A stretch of DNA of 64,000 nucleotides from Bin5 sp965218625 (GTDB lineage Bacteria > Chloroflexota > Anaerolineae > Caldilineales > Caldilineaceae). Positions within the stretch are counted from its first letter, which is position 1, and the number at the start of each line of letters is the position of its first letter. The stretch spans positions 248,001 to 312,000 of the forward strand of contig CBDCLG010000017.1 in assembly GCA_965218625.1 (NCBI GenBank), read 5' to 3'. Below, piece by piece: positions 28,053 through 37,373 of the stretch. A program made the translations under genes and the position numbers. Below the pieces are notes generated by a model. It was not told where the DNA came from, made no database searches, and was given only the letters and a program-made list of their open reading frames with translations.

Positions 28053-30446
28053 CTAATCCGTCGTTTCACCCTCCGCCATGCGGTACCCGACACGCGGCAC
28101 GGTGAAAATATATTTTGGGCTGGTCGCGTTGTCGTGCAACTTGCGGCGCAAAGTCTTCACGACAGTGCGCAGCGGCCGGTTGTCGTAGACGTCGTCCGCG
28201 TCCCAGATGCGCCGAAGGAGAGAATCGTGCGTCAGCGGACGCCCGGCGCTGCCTGCAAGTTCGCAAAGCAAACGGTACTCGGTGACAGTCAGTTGCACCG
28301 CCTCCCCGCCAATAGTCACCCTCCGCCTGTGATAATCTATCTCCAACTCTCCCGCCACGTAAGGCTCGACCTGACCTGGGCCGCCTTGCTTGCGCAGGGC
28401 TGCTCTGATACGTGCCGTTAGTTCGGTTGTCGAGAAGGGTTTAACAATATAGTCAACGGCGCCAAGGTCGAGAACCCGGGCAATCGTTTCGTCTCTGTTA
28501 TATCCGGACAGAAAGATAATCAGCGTCTCGGAGATGGCCAAAATCCTCTTCATCAGTTCGATGCCGTCGTCACCGGGCAGCATCAGGTCGATCAACACCA
28601 GGTCGGGCCTGTTCATCTCGAAAAGAGTGAGCGCTTCATCGGGGTCGCCCGTCACGAGCGGCATGTAATCCGCCCTGATCAGTGCGTCGCGCACGAATCG
28701 CAGCGTCTGCGGGTCGTCATCCACCACCAGGATGTGGGTCTGTCTTGTCGTCGTCCGGCCCAGGGCGGCGGTTTGGTCGGCGGGATGAACTGCGTTGCTC
28801 TCGATTGCATCTTCAACCGCCGGCAGCGTAAATGTGAAGCGGCTGCCCAGGTGAGGACCGTCGCTCTCAGCCCATATGCGCCCGCCATGCGCCTCCACGA
28901 TCCCCTTGCAGATGGCCAGGCCCAGCCCTGTTCCACTGCTGCCTCCGTCCGGACTTCGTTCTTCCTCGCTGAAATGCGAAAACCTGCTGAACAGTTGGGA
29001 GAGACGCGCCGCCGGTACCCCTACGCCCTCATCTTTAACCGAAATTGCGACATGCACCTCCTCCCGCACAGCCGTCACGGTGATTGTCGATGACTCTTTC
29101 GAGTATGCGGCCGCGTTGGCCAGCAGGTTGCTCAAGACCTGAACAACGCGCCGTCTGTCCGCCATGACCAGGGGCAGGTTGGGGGCGATGTCGATGTGAA
29201 TGTTGTTTCTGCCGCCCCCGCTCAGGAACGCGTTGCGGGCTTCATCCACGATATCGGCGACGGCAGAAGGTAGTGGATTCACTGCCAGTGTGCCCATCTC
29301 GATGCGCGCCACGTCCAGAAGATCGTTGATCATGCCGCGCATGTTATCCGCCTGCTCGTTAATGATGCGGTGGAACTGCAGCATCTCAGCGGGGTCGAGA
29401 GGGGAGGAGGCCTCCAGCAACGTGGTTGCAGAGCCTTTGATGGAGCTCAGAGGCCGCCTCAGTTCGTGGCTGACCATCCCCAGAAACTCGGCCCTCATCC
29501 GCTCCATCTCCTCCAGCGGTGTCAGGTCCTGCATCGTGATGACGACCGATTGGACCTCTCCGTCCTCCGAATAGATGGGGGTGGCGTTGATTAGGGTGGT
29601 GACGCTGCGACCGTCCGGGGCCCGGAGGACGATCTCTTCAGCGCGCACCGTTTCACCGACGCTAAGAAACTGACTCAGCGGGAAATCGCTCAGGGAGATT
29701 TCGTGCCCGCTCGCCCGCCGAATGGTCAACTCTCCAAGAAGCTGGTCTATCGATCCATTCGGCATATAGAGGCTGCTGACGATCCTTTTCGCCTCCCGGT
29801 TGACCGACAGACGTTCGCCAGTTCTTACGTCAAATACGACGACGCCAACGGGCGAGGTGTTGACTACGGCTTCAAGATCGGCCCTTGCCTTCTGCTCTTC
29901 GCGATAGCGGCGCGCGTTTCCGATCACCAGCGCAGCCTGCGAGGCGAACATCACCAGGATCTCTTCATCTTCATCGGTAAACTCCCGTTCCCCTATCTTC
30001 TCGCCTACGAAAATGTCGCCAACGCGCTCACCCCTATGCCGGATAGCAGTCGCCAGCAGGGACATCATCGGTCCCACCGATTGGGGCAAGTCCACCACGG
30101 ACATACCTAACTTCCTGGAGTAGCCCTGAAAGTCCGTGAGCCGCAGAGGCGCCGAACTCTTGCTCATCTCTTCGTAAACCTCTTTTCCGCCGCGCACGTT
30201 ATCGAGTTGCTCCGCCTCCTCGGCGGTCAAGCCGTGGACGACAGAATCGGGAACGTCTCCCGAATCGCCCAGGATCGTAAGGACGCTGAAACGGGCGTTG
30301 GTCAGCGCGCAGGCGCCATCGAGAACGCCCTGCAGGACCGTGTCGATCTCCAGGCTCTCGTTGATGCGGAGGCTTGCCTCGCTCAGCCTGGACAGGCGGC
30401 CCCGCAGCACCTCAATCTCTCTCTGAAGTTGGTCGGTGTCATTCAT
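28053..30446 (-). CDS. Single-chain GAF-PAS-histidine kinase-receiver-winged helix protein
   Basis: A 797-residue soluble hybrid regulator. GAF domain about 35-190 (INESLEIDTVLQGVLDGACA), PAS about 195-315 (NTSPVGVVVFDVRTGE, VVITMQDLTPLEE), HisKA with His327 in FLGMVSHELRRPL, HATPase with N-box VLSNLLANAAAYS and G-boxes KDEGVGVP and GTGLGLAICKG, receiver about 565-690 with phospho-acceptor in LVLIDLMLPGDDG and Lys in DYIVKPFS, and an OmpR-type winged helix to the end (LTVTEYRLLCELAG, RTVVKTLRRKL, PRVGYRM). Sensor, kinase and DNA-binding output lie in one chain, so it is effectively a one-protein two-component system. The start at 30446 is chosen over a TTG at 30470 because the paralogue at 37374 aligns residue for residue from there. 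Confidence 0.93.
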   Translation of the reverse strand: MNDTDQLQREIEVLRGRLSRLSEASLRINESLEIDTVLQGVLDGACALTNARFSVLTILGDSGDVPDSVVHGLTAEEAEQLDNVRGGKEVYEEMSKSSAPLRLTDFQGYSRKLGMSVVDLPQSVGPMMSLLATAIRHRGERVGDIFVGEKIGEREFTDEDEEILVMFASQAALVIGNARRYREEQKARADLEAVVNTSPVGVVVFDVRTGERLSVNREAKRIVSSLYMPNGSIDQLLGELTIRRASGHEISLSDFPLSQFLSVGETVRAEEIVLRAPDGRSVTTLINATPIYSEDGEVQSVVITMQDLTPLEEMERMRAEFLGMVSHELRRPLSSIKGSATTLLEASSPLDPAEMLQFHRIINEQADNMRGMINDLLDVARIEMGTLAVNPLPSAVADIVDEARNAFLSGGGRNNIHIDIAPNLPLVMADRRRVVQVLSNLLANAAAYSKESSTITVTAVREEVHVAISVKDEGVGVPAARLSQLFSRFSHFSEEERSPDGGSSGTGLGLAICKGIVEAHGGRIWAESDGPHLGSRFTFTLPAVEDAIESNAVHPADQTAALGRTTTRQTHILVVDDDPQTLRFVRDALIRADYMPLVTGDPDEALTLFEMNRPDLVLIDLMLPGDDGIELMKRILAISETLIIFLSGYNRDETIARVLDLGAVDYIVKPFSTTELTARIRAALRKQGGPGQVEPYVAGELEIDYHRRRVTIGGEAVQLTVTEYRLLCELAGSAGRPLTHDSLLRRIWDADDVYDNRPLRTVVKTLRRKLHDNATSPKYIFTVPRVGYRMAEGETTD

Positions 30447-30691
30447 ATTCGCACCCTGAGTGGGATTCAAGCCGAATGGGACTTTTGGTGTCTCTCAGAT
30501 CTCTATTGTTGCAATCTTTCATTATTGCACAAACATGGAATTATCACCAAATCAGCACGAATTTGCGCCATTGTCTCACGTTTTCATCACATTTTCTGGG
30601 TATACTGAAGTATCGATCAGCAATTGGTGGGGAAAACACCAATTGCAGCTACCGAAACCGGGAGCACTGAATACTACCTTTCCTTGCTGCA

Positions 30692-31555
30692 GTGTTGCCC
30701 GCCTTCGCCGACTATGTCGATGCGCAAAGTCCCAAGTCAGTCTCGAAGGCCGGAAGCGACCTGACTGCAGTGAGAAGCCGTCCTGTCAGCTCGGCGTCTG
30801 TCGAAGCCGGCAACGCCGACTGCGACACCGACTGCAACGCCCACCGCAACTTCGTCAATGGAGCGAGCGGAGACGATTTCAGCGGTGTGCCCGACACCGT
30901 GACTTTCGATAAGGGCGAGATGTCCAAGACCTTTGCCCTTTTGGCAGTTGACGACAGCGAGGATGACGACGATGAATGCATAATTCTGACATTCGGAGAA
31001 CTCCCTTACGGCGTCTTCTCGGGCCGCCCGGACACTGCGACAGGTTTCCTCCTGGATAATGACGTGCCGCGCGTGGCGGTGTCATACGGGGCGGAATCCT
31101 ATGCGGCCGCGGAGGGCGGGCATACCGCCATAGTCACCGTAGCGTTGGATGCCGATCCCAAGCGCGTTGTGACGCTTCCGATTTCTGTTACGCACAAGGG
31201 GGGCGCGACTGCGGCCGACTACAGCGGCGTGCCAGCCAGCGTAACATTCTCCAACGGCGCCAGGTTCGAGTCCTTTGCCGTGACGGCAATCAATGACAAC
31301 GAGGACGAAGACGACGAGAGCATAGTGCTTTCCTTTGGGACATTATCGGCCGGCATGTTTGCGGGAACTCCGGCCAGCACGACGGTCAATTTGCTGGACG
31401 ATGTTCCCAAATCGATGCTGATCACTGCGTCACTCAGTGCGAGGACCTACCTATCTCAGGTGGGTAGCAATTCTGCTACGGTTACAGTGGCGCAGGATGT
31501 CGAGCCATCCAATTTCCCGCCTCAAGATCTAATCGCGGGGACATACAATGAGTAG
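30692..31555 (+). pseudogene. Calx-beta repeat surface protein fragment
   Basis: A 287-codon frame with two Calx-beta-like repeats: DFSGVPDTVTFDKGEMSKTF then ALLAVDDSEDDDDECIILTF, and AVSYGAESYAAAEGGHTAIV, DYSGVPASVTFSNGARF, AINDNEDEDDESIVLSFGTL. Acidic DDSEDDDDE loops are the calcium sites of such extracellular adhesion repeats. There is no signal peptide, anchor or plausible ribosome site. The first repeat has atypical replacements (NADCDTDCNAHRNF) suggesting frame damage, and the protein ends abruptly after the start of a third repeat. Best read as an internal piece of a once larger secreted adhesin. Confidence 0.65.
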
Positions 31556-32127
31556 CACGAAACCAGACAACCAGTGAACAGCAAGGACATTTCGAAATTA
31601 GAGATTGCTGAGGCCGCGGCTCCATCAGACGTTTCCGGCCAGCCCCCTGTGCGCGCAAGCGCCAACCTGGGACTTTGGCAATTGCATTATCTACTGCACT
31701 CCAGTGGAACGGGGGCGGCCGGATTACGAATTGTCCCTCGAGCGTCCAATATCCTTGGGCGCATCTCCTTTTGAGGGTGCCCGGGTACTAAGCCAGCCCG
31801 GGCGCCCGCCTGCACCTTCAAGGAGGACGGCGAAGCAGAATTCCCGGCCGTGGAATCTGCGACCGTCCACGACGCGGAAACGGGGGAGCAGGGCACGGTT
31901 TGCCTGTTCTGCAATCGTGCAAGGGAACCGGTTCCTTTCAACGAGAAGACAAAGGAGGCCAAACCTGCTATCCACAGTGCAAAGTGTGGGAGAAAAATTC
32001 AGAGAATTGGACCTGGCGCCCCGGCCAGCTCCCTTAGCGCGTAAGCGTCAACCTGCCTTGTTGGCTCAGAATGTGGAAACTCTTTGGGTGTGTGACGGGG
32101 GGCGTCCCCTTTTCCTGTGAGAAAGCA
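31556..32127 (+). other. Region with a possible small Cys-containing fragment, no firm gene
   Basis: Mostly unassigned. A frame at about 31815-32044 contains GEQGTVCLFCNRAREPVPF and later AKCGRK, a CxxC-plus-Cys pattern like that of the small protein at 32128-32352, but it has no clear start or ribosome site. Confidence 0.4.
31775..31807. repeat. Inverted repeat, 11-bp arms
   Basis: GGGTGCCCGGG (31775-31785), an 11-base spacer and CCCGGGCGCCC (31797-31807), with one G-T pair. No T-run on either side, so it is not a classical terminator; it may be a REP-like hairpin. Confidence 0.7.
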
Positions 32128-32352
32128 ATGATGACCGAGCAAGAGCGAGTGCGCGGCAGTCACGGGTGGCAGAAGATACGGACGACCGAGTACCTCAATG
32201 AGGACAGCAGCGTGGAATGGCTGGAGGTGTGTATCTTCTGCTATGTGGAGCGGCGCATGCGCGAGCGACCCAACGGCCAGACAGATGTCATTCGAACCGA
32301 ACCGGATCCGCTGCCGGAGCAGTGCGTGAAACTCTCAGCGCTGAGAGAATAG
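32128..32352 (+). CDS. Small Cys-containing protein, unknown function
   Basis: 74 residues from ATGATGACC at 32128, with only a weak GAGAAAG ribosome site. The sequence contains VRGSHGWQKIRTTEYLNEDS, EWLEVCIFCYVERRMRER and RTEPDPLPEQC. The CxxC with a third Cys suggests a possible metal site. By eye it aligns with residues about 11-68 of the protein at 61873-62406 (SHDWTLKRV, CRYANCDAVRRRV, TDPGPLTYC), hinting at a small family. Function unknown. Confidence 0.45.
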   Translation: MMTEQERVRGSHGWQKIRTTEYLNEDSSVEWLEVCIFCYVERRMRERPNGQTDVIRTEPDPLPEQCVKLSALRE

Positions 32353-32577
32353 GTGTGGAGCGGTTCGAAAAGGAGATGAACGATGCGAAGAGCGACCATT
32401 GACCTTCGAATGATTGGCGACTCTCCGTCATATCTCAACTTCTGCAAAACGGAAGGCGGCTGGGCTTTAGATAGCGGTCGACCGCGCATCGTACGCCTGT
32501 CGGCCGGGATCTGATGGCAGTAACACCGGTGACCAGGGCAATCGCATCTAAATCCGGACGCCAAAATATCCCACGAA

Positions 32578-32598
32578 GGGCACCCACAAGGGGTGCCC
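32578..32598. repeat. Hairpin repeat GGGCACCC-ACAAG-GGGTGCCC
   Basis: Perfect 8-bp arms with a five-base loop, followed by CTACC. This is the widespread dispersed hairpin whose accidental translation gives VGAPLVGAL in false ORFs. It lies in a non-coding stretch. Confidence 0.8.
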
Positions 32599-32874
32599 CT
32601 ACCAATTCAACACCCCACCCCACGTACTCGCCGGCGGGACAGATGGCGATCACTTCACCATCGCGACACGCCGGCTTGGGCCCCGGTCGTCCCATATCGC
32701 CTTCCAGTACCTAGCGCATATCGTCAACGACCACATAGACCCATAGACAGAAATCGTCAAAGTGCGCTATCATTCGGTTGGTCCTCCTGGCAAGATACTT
32801 TGTTGGTGTCGAACTCCAAAGTTGTCTCACCAGGGGACTCTTTTCAAACGCAATCCAGCATAAGGCCCCAGGAG

Positions 32875-33240
32875 CTCTTAGTTTCCGGTTTTTGGTTTTT
32901 TGGTGGACACCAGGCTCCACGCGTACGAGGCTGTTGCAGGTGAAGTTGCAGTTACTTAAAGTAGACCCCTTTTGAAACCCCGACTTCTCGGGAAAGGGAC
33001 GCAAAGGATTCACGGGCACTTCGGCCACACGTTCGTCGGGAAGGAATTCTTGGTTCCATTAGGGAAACACTTTAGAATTCAAGACTGCAGTTCCTCAACC
33101 TCTCGGATTTGTCCACGAAGTTACACGAAGAAAACCGTTGTTTGATTTTCCCTGCCGTGGAAGGCCGGGCGGCTGGCGGTCGCCGTTGGCGTCAGACAGG
33201 GAGGATGAGGACGAGGAGGCCCGCCGGCAACCGGCCACTG
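32875..33240. repeat. Dispersed intergenic repeat, long form (copy 2, interrupted)
   Basis: Same order of blocks as 27395-27610 (TTAGTTTCCGGTTTTTGG, GTGGACACCAGGCTCC, GAGGCTGTTGCAGG, then CCTCTCGGATTTGTCCACGA and GCCGTTGGCG). About 120 extra bases (roughly 32955-33080) split it. It ends in GGCCACTGACAACTGATCAC phrases, 5-60 bases before the substrate-binding protein gene. Confidence 0.78.
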
Positions 33241-33304
33241 ACAACTGATCACTGGCCACTGACAGACTGCTGTCAGTTCACTCAACGATAAAGAGGACCG
33301 AGTT

Positions 33305-34348
33305 ATGTCTTTCCGGTACAAAGTAGCCCTGCTTCTGGCCGTTATCATTGTGGCGGGCGCGTGTGCGCTGCAGCAGGAGGAGGATGCGGACGGCGCAGCA
33401 GCCGCGCGGCAGGCGGTCGAAACGGTCGTTTTCGGCGACTACAACTGGCCCAGCGCGCAGGTCCAGAACAGGATTGCGCAGTATATCGTCGAGAAGGGTT
33501 ACGGCTATCCGACCGATGTCGTTTTCGGCGCTACGCTGCCGCTGTTCCAGGGGCTGCGGCGGGGCGATATCAATGTCAGCATGGAGATCTGGCTGCCGAA
33601 CCAGATTGAGGCCTGGTATGAGGCCGAGGCCAACGGGGAGGTGGTGGTGGTCGGCTTGAGCCTGGGAAATGACTGGCAGTCGGCCTTTGTCATCCCCGCC
33701 TACCTGCAGGAGCAGTATCCCGAGCTGGACAGTGTCGAGGACCTGAAGGATGAGCGCTTCAAGGCGCTGTTTGCGACGCCGGAGACGGGCGGCAAGGCGC
33801 GCCTGGTGTCCTGCGTGATCGGCTGGGCGTGCGAGGAGGCGAACGCGGCCCAGGTTGAGGGCTATGGCCTTGAGGAGCATGTTCACATCATCAATCCGGG
33901 CGACGGCGCGGCGCTGAACTCGGACCTCTACGGCACGTATGCGAAGGACGAGCCCTGGCTTGGCTACCAGTGGGGCTCGAACGAACCGGCGCTGTTCCTG
34001 GACCTGGTGCGGCTGGAGGAGCCGGCGTACAGCGACGAGTGCTGGGCGACGGACAAGGCCTGCGCCTACGAGGACGCGACGGTCCTGGTCGCGGTCCATC
34101 CCGACCTGTTGGAGGCTGCGCCCGACGTGATCGAGATGCTGCGCGCGTGGGGCTTCCGTCTCGGCGTCTACCGCGAGGTCGCGGCGTGGCAGCAGGAGAA
34201 CGACCAGCCGACGGCCAATGATGCCGCGCTCTGGTGGCTGAACGGAAACGCGGAGACGTGGCGCGCCTGGGTCAGCGAGGAGGCGGCGGCGGGGATTGAG
34301 GCTGCGCTCGCGGCCGGTGAGATTCCTGACGGGTGGCCGGTTGAGTAG
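33305..34348 (+). CDS. Glycine betaine/proline-type ABC substrate-binding protein (OpuAC family)
   Basis: A 347-residue exported binding protein. The N-terminus MSFRYKVALLLAVIIVAGAC is a signal peptide ending in a Cys (Cys20) that could be lipidated, though the lipobox is imperfect (AGAC). The body follows the OpuAC type II fold: VVFGDYNWPSAQVQNRIAQY, GATLPLFQGLRRGDINVSME IWLPNQ, WACEEANAAQVEGY, and the Trp-rich PWLGYQWGSNEPALF loop. Members bind quaternary amines such as glycine betaine for osmoprotection. AGAGGA lies before the ATG. No permease or ATPase is adjacent, so it is an orphan here. Its last 9 codons are duplicated at 39781. Confidence 0.88.
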   Translation: MSFRYKVALLLAVIIVAGACALQQEEDADGAAAARQAVETVVFGDYNWPSAQVQNRIAQYIVEKGYGYPTDVVFGATLPLFQGLRRGDINVSMEIWLPNQIEAWYEAEANGEVVVVGLSLGNDWQSAFVIPAYLQEQYPELDSVEDLKDERFKALFATPETGGKARLVSCVIGWACEEANAAQVEGYGLEEHVHIINPGDGAALNSDLYGTYAKDEPWLGYQWGSNEPALFLDLVRLEEPAYSDECWATDKACAYEDATVLVAVHPDLLEAAPDVIEMLRAWGFRLGVYREVAAWQQENDQPTANDAALWWLNGNAETWRAWVSEEAAAGIEAALAAGEIPDGWPVE

Positions 34349-34415
34349 TTTTGAGTTTTTGGTTTTTAGTTTTTAGTTTTTAGTGGAAACCGGAACTGCG
34401 GTGGATAGTGGATAT
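34319..34415. repeat. Dispersed repeat at the OpuAC 3' end (short form)
   Basis: The last coding bases of the binding protein and the following TTTTGAGTTTTTGGTTTTTA and GGAAACCGGAACTGCGG, GGATAGTGGATA are nearly identical to 39781-39870, with one substitution and a small deletion. Confidence 0.9.
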
Positions 34416-34802
34416 CGTGCTGTTCCTGTGCTATGCCGGAGGACTACCCCAATGACGAAACGGGCCGTTTCTGCGAAAACAGCATCGGTCCGTAAGACAC
34501 GACAGCGTTGTTTTCATGTCTGACCACGATCCCTCCATACCCCGATCCAACAACCGAACTGTATCGCAGCCCCGATCCCTCGACCCGGCCAGCCTACTGT
34601 GCGCATCCCGACGCGTGTACCCAGGGGAATGACGGCTGGCTGGCCCATCGCATATGACCACCTGTTGAACGGCAGGCGGCCGGGTTTTACATCCTAAGCC
34701 TACAATACGCTCAAGACTCATGCTGAGTCTAGTGTATAGCGCCCAGAAAAGAGACACATGATAACCGGCGTAACAAAGTTCCTCTCTCGAAAATCTACGC
34801 TT
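34416..34802. other. Non-coding region, nothing recognised
   Basis: Between the repeat tail and the palindrome behind the sCache remnant. No supported coding sequence. Confidence 0.5.
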
Positions 34803-34820
34803 AAGGGGACGCGTCCCCTT
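34803..34820. repeat. Perfect 18-bp palindrome
   Basis: AAGGGGACGCGTCCCCTT lies 11 bases past the stop of the sCache remnant. It could act as a transcript hairpin in either direction, but has no adjoining T-run of useful length. Confidence 0.75.
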
Positions 34821-34830
34821 TCAGGACAAC

Positions 34831-35252
34831 TCACTCCTTCTCATACCAGCCCGACCCGAAGAAGTGCCCGTCATGGCGCACGATCCACGTATGTTTGCGC
34901 GCCTCCTCTCCCGTATCCGGGTTGACGGTGACGTAGCTGATCCACTTTCCTTCCTCGGTCGCACTCAGCATCTCGTCCCCAAAAAAGTAGCCGGTCGAAT
35001 CCACGCGCAGTGCGGGGTCCCGCCCTCTTATTTCGGGATTGAAGTGCGCGATAGTGTAACCGTCTTCACCAATAATGAAGGCGTACCACTGTCCGTCCAC
35101 GTTAATGGCGAACTGTAGTGTTCGATGGCTGCCTGGTACTTCCTGACTGTAGAGCCGGATTGCATCCTGCACGATCGCTTGCGTGTAGGCTGCTGGTTCG
35201 TTCTTGTTGGGATGGCAAAACCGGCGGAGAGGAACGCGCACACAAGGATCAA
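34831..35252 (-). pseudogene. Single-Cache sensor domain protein with compensating frameshifts
   Basis: Reads as an exported sCache_2-like ligand-sensing domain. The signal sequence ILVCAFLSAGFAIPT lies in one frame near 35250-35200; the domain starts in the next as AYTQAIVQDAIRLYSQE, switches for about 12 codons (YQAAIEHYSSP, about 35140-35105), then returns as NVDGQWYAFIIGEDGYTIAH, RVDSTGYFFGDEMLSATEEG and HTWIVRHDGHFFGSGWYE. Two nearby compensating shifts plus one at the signal peptide show decay. No transmembrane or output domain follows. Confidence 0.7.
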
Positions 35253-35305
35253 TGATAAAGCGGCAGATCGATCATGTTCTCCATTTCAATAACGTAAGAG
35301 CGGAC

Positions 35306-35745
35306 TCATATGCTGTGGAATTGTAGGAATTCCGAGCGGTATGGCTGGAATTCGATATAGTTCCCTTTTTTCGGCCACTCAAGTTCCATCTTGAGCCGCC
35401 CGATCCGCAAGGGGCGGGCTGCCGCCATCTGTTGATCGAGTTCTGTTTCCTGCGCCTCCTGCTCCCGTTGCTTAGGCTCGCCGTTGCTGGAGAATATGCT
35501 GAGCCCGTCTTGCAGAAATTGCCGTTTCCAGGCCCGTACCGGGTTGGCATGAATCTCGTGTTCGCTCGATAGCTGGCTAATCCTCTTGCTGCCTTCGAGC
35601 GCTTCCAGCGCAATTCGAAACTTGTAGGCCGCCGAGTGTCGCCGCCGTTTCTTGACCATCGTACTGCCCCTCCACAGGCTTGGTGAACTGCTCCATCATA
35701 CACCTCAGCTTGTGGTCCAGTTTTTGGGGCCCACTTCAGAATTCA
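35306..35745 (-). mobile_element. IS3-family element remnant (OrfA plus one end)
   Basis: OrfA of 117 codons (35659-35306): MVKKRRRHSAAYKFRIALEA, then SQLSSEHEIHANPVRAWKRQ, the helix-turn-helix of IS3-family transposase subunit A, and the leucine-zipper part RIGRLKMELEWPKK. The frame then leaves the family, and OrfB with the DDE domain is missing. Upstream on the minus strand TGAAGTGGGCCCCAAAAACT at about 35742-35723 looks like the element's terminal inverted repeat. The other end was not found, so the copy is inactive. Confidence 0.8.
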
Positions 35746-35775
35746 GTTGCTGCTTCCAAGACAAACAACATTTGG

Positions 35776-36324
35776 TCACTCTGTTCCACGTACCTTATAG
35801 GCAGTAAAAATAGCTAACGCTCCTGCTATGATCGCCCAATAGGGAAGCAGGAGAAGGATGACCGCTTGCGTAACAAGCGGATTGAAAACAATGGCCACGC
35901 CGAATATGGTATAAAAGATACCCAGGACAGTTCCCCCCCAGAATCGTTTCTTTTTGCTTCCAGAAAAGATATGGATTACGCCGACAGCAGCGGCTGCAAA
36001 GCCCATGATGAAGGTCAGATATGTACCAATTACCAGACCACTTACTATGGGGTGCCCCAAGACGAAGAATCCAGCTGCCATGCTGACAACCGCACTGACG
36101 ATCATCCATATCCGGGAACCCTCCGGGCGACCGACGAACCCTTCAAACAGATCGAAGATACCCCCGACAAGCCAATAGGCTCCTAGAAATTGAATTACGC
36201 CCAGCAACGTAGCACCACGGCCCCAAGCAAACATCATCAGACCGAAAATGACGAGTAGAATGCCGCGCACCAGCGGCATCCACCAAAGTGTGCCCGGTGC
36301 AACCAGCGATTGCTTAGTCTCCAT
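35776..36324 (-). CDS. HdeD family (DUF308) membrane protein
   Basis: A 182-residue inner-membrane protein with six hydrophobic spans, the HdeD/DUF308 pattern of two-helix repeats: LVRGILLVIFGLMMFAWG, LLGVIQFLGAYWLVGGIFDL, WMIVSAVVSMAAGFFVLGHP, TYLTFIMGFAAAAVGVIHIF, GTVLGIFYTIFGVAIVFNP and ILLLLPYWAIIAGALAIFTA. In enterobacteria HdeD is linked to acid resistance; in other phyla its role is unknown. AAGGAGA precedes the ATG at good spacing. It stands alone beside IS remnants. Confidence 0.85.
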   Translation of the reverse strand: METKQSLVAPGTLWWMPLVRGILLVIFGLMMFAWGRGATLLGVIQFLGAYWLVGGIFDLFEGFVGRPEGSRIWMIVSAVVSMAAGFFVLGHPIVSGLVIGTYLTFIMGFAAAAVGVIHIFSGSKKKRFWGGTVLGIFYTIFGVAIVFNPLVTQAVILLLLPYWAIIAGALAIFTAYKVRGTE

Positions 36325-36946
36325 GATGCGTCTCCTTTGATATGCCGAAAATGGAAAGGCAACTACAAGAAAGGGGCTTATTGCTTCGTTTGATTCTACG
36401 GTTTTGTAAGAAAGGAAACATGCGCTTGTGGTTTGGTTTGGAGAAAAAGATCACTCGCCTTCGCTTATGAGGGAGTGTATCGGAATGGTTATTTGAACCT
36501 TGCACCGCCATTGTTCTCTGAATACTTATGGGAGAAACTCCAACACATTCAGGCTCATCACCCCACCGCCCACAATGAGCGCTATTTCCAAGACGGTGTT
36601 GTTGATCTTTGGGAGTCTCTCTATTCCTCGGAAACCGAACTGTTGAGAAGGACCGGCCTACAGACCCGAATCCCAATTGTTTTGCCCGGCTGCTTGCCGT
36701 TACGCAGTTATCGAATGCGATAGGCTTTCCAGCAGGCAGGTCCTGGGCTGACGTATAAACGCGCAACGAACCAGCCCGCCAGCACTGGGGCATCGGATCA
36801 GGACTGCTCCACGTTATGACAGCGGCGGTACCGTACTGAATTTCACGAGCTGCATAACATTGTATGCAATCCTGTTGCTCAATACGACTATTTCGGGAAC
36901 CCCTGTCGAACCGAAAAACTGTTGTGAATTCGGACACTTGCGTCAG
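36325..36946. other. Non-coding region upstream of the IS982 remnant
   Basis: Contains a short protein-like stretch LFSEYLWEKLQHIQAHHP (about 36511-36565) that I could not assign; it may be eroded DNA. No supported gene. Confidence 0.4.
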
Positions 36947-37112
36947 TGCGGCGAGACAACAGGCATCGTCTTTATCGATCCCACTCCAGATCCTGCCTGT
37001 CATACTTAGCGCATCCGAACGCATCGGATCCTTGCTGACTATGCTGAACGGGGCCAGAGCAGTGAGGATTGGTTTTATGGCTTCAAACTCCATTTGCTGG
37101 TCATGACCAAGA
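36947..37112 (+). mobile_element. IS982-family transposase fragment
   Basis: The plus strand reads CGETTGIVFIDPTPDPACHT, a stop, RIRTHRILADYAERGQSS, then EDWFYGFKLHLLV. This matches the central part of IS982 DDE transposases (the '...IDSTKL.VCHN.RI..HKVF' and 'WFYGFKLHL' motifs). The internal TAG and lack of flanking sequence mark it as a dead fragment. The 280-codon frame on the opposite strand is its shadow. Confidence 0.7.
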
Positions 37113-37373
37113 AAACCACTCTCCTTGGCCCTCACTTCTGCATATTCCACTATCAACTTATTAGCTCTGAATTATACAACATCAGTGTGTCATTAGGGTG
37201 TTTCTTTTGTATTTCGTCGTGTCAAAGTCGTGGCATTATCGTGGCAATCTTGTTTTGGGATGGTAGAATAGGTGTCATTTGTACCAGACGCGTCCGGATT
37301 CAGCCCCATAGCCTGTGACTACGCCAAAGCGAACTCCCCTTGAACGCAATGAATCCGATCCGAGAAGGAAAAG
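37113..37373. other. Non-coding upstream region of the second hybrid kinase
   Basis: AT-rich stretch ahead of the kinase. AAGGAAAAG precedes its ATG. No clear promoter identified. Confidence 0.4.

Noticed and set aside
32435..32695. 86-codon minus-strand frame containing ELVGAPLVGAL
   Set aside because: The VGAPLVGAL string is the translation of the dispersed GGGCACCC hairpin repeat, a known source of false genes.
36314..37156. 280-codon minus-strand frame
   Set aside because: It lies opposite the IS982 transposase fragment and a non-coding region, and overlaps the start of the HdeD-like gene; no motif of its own.
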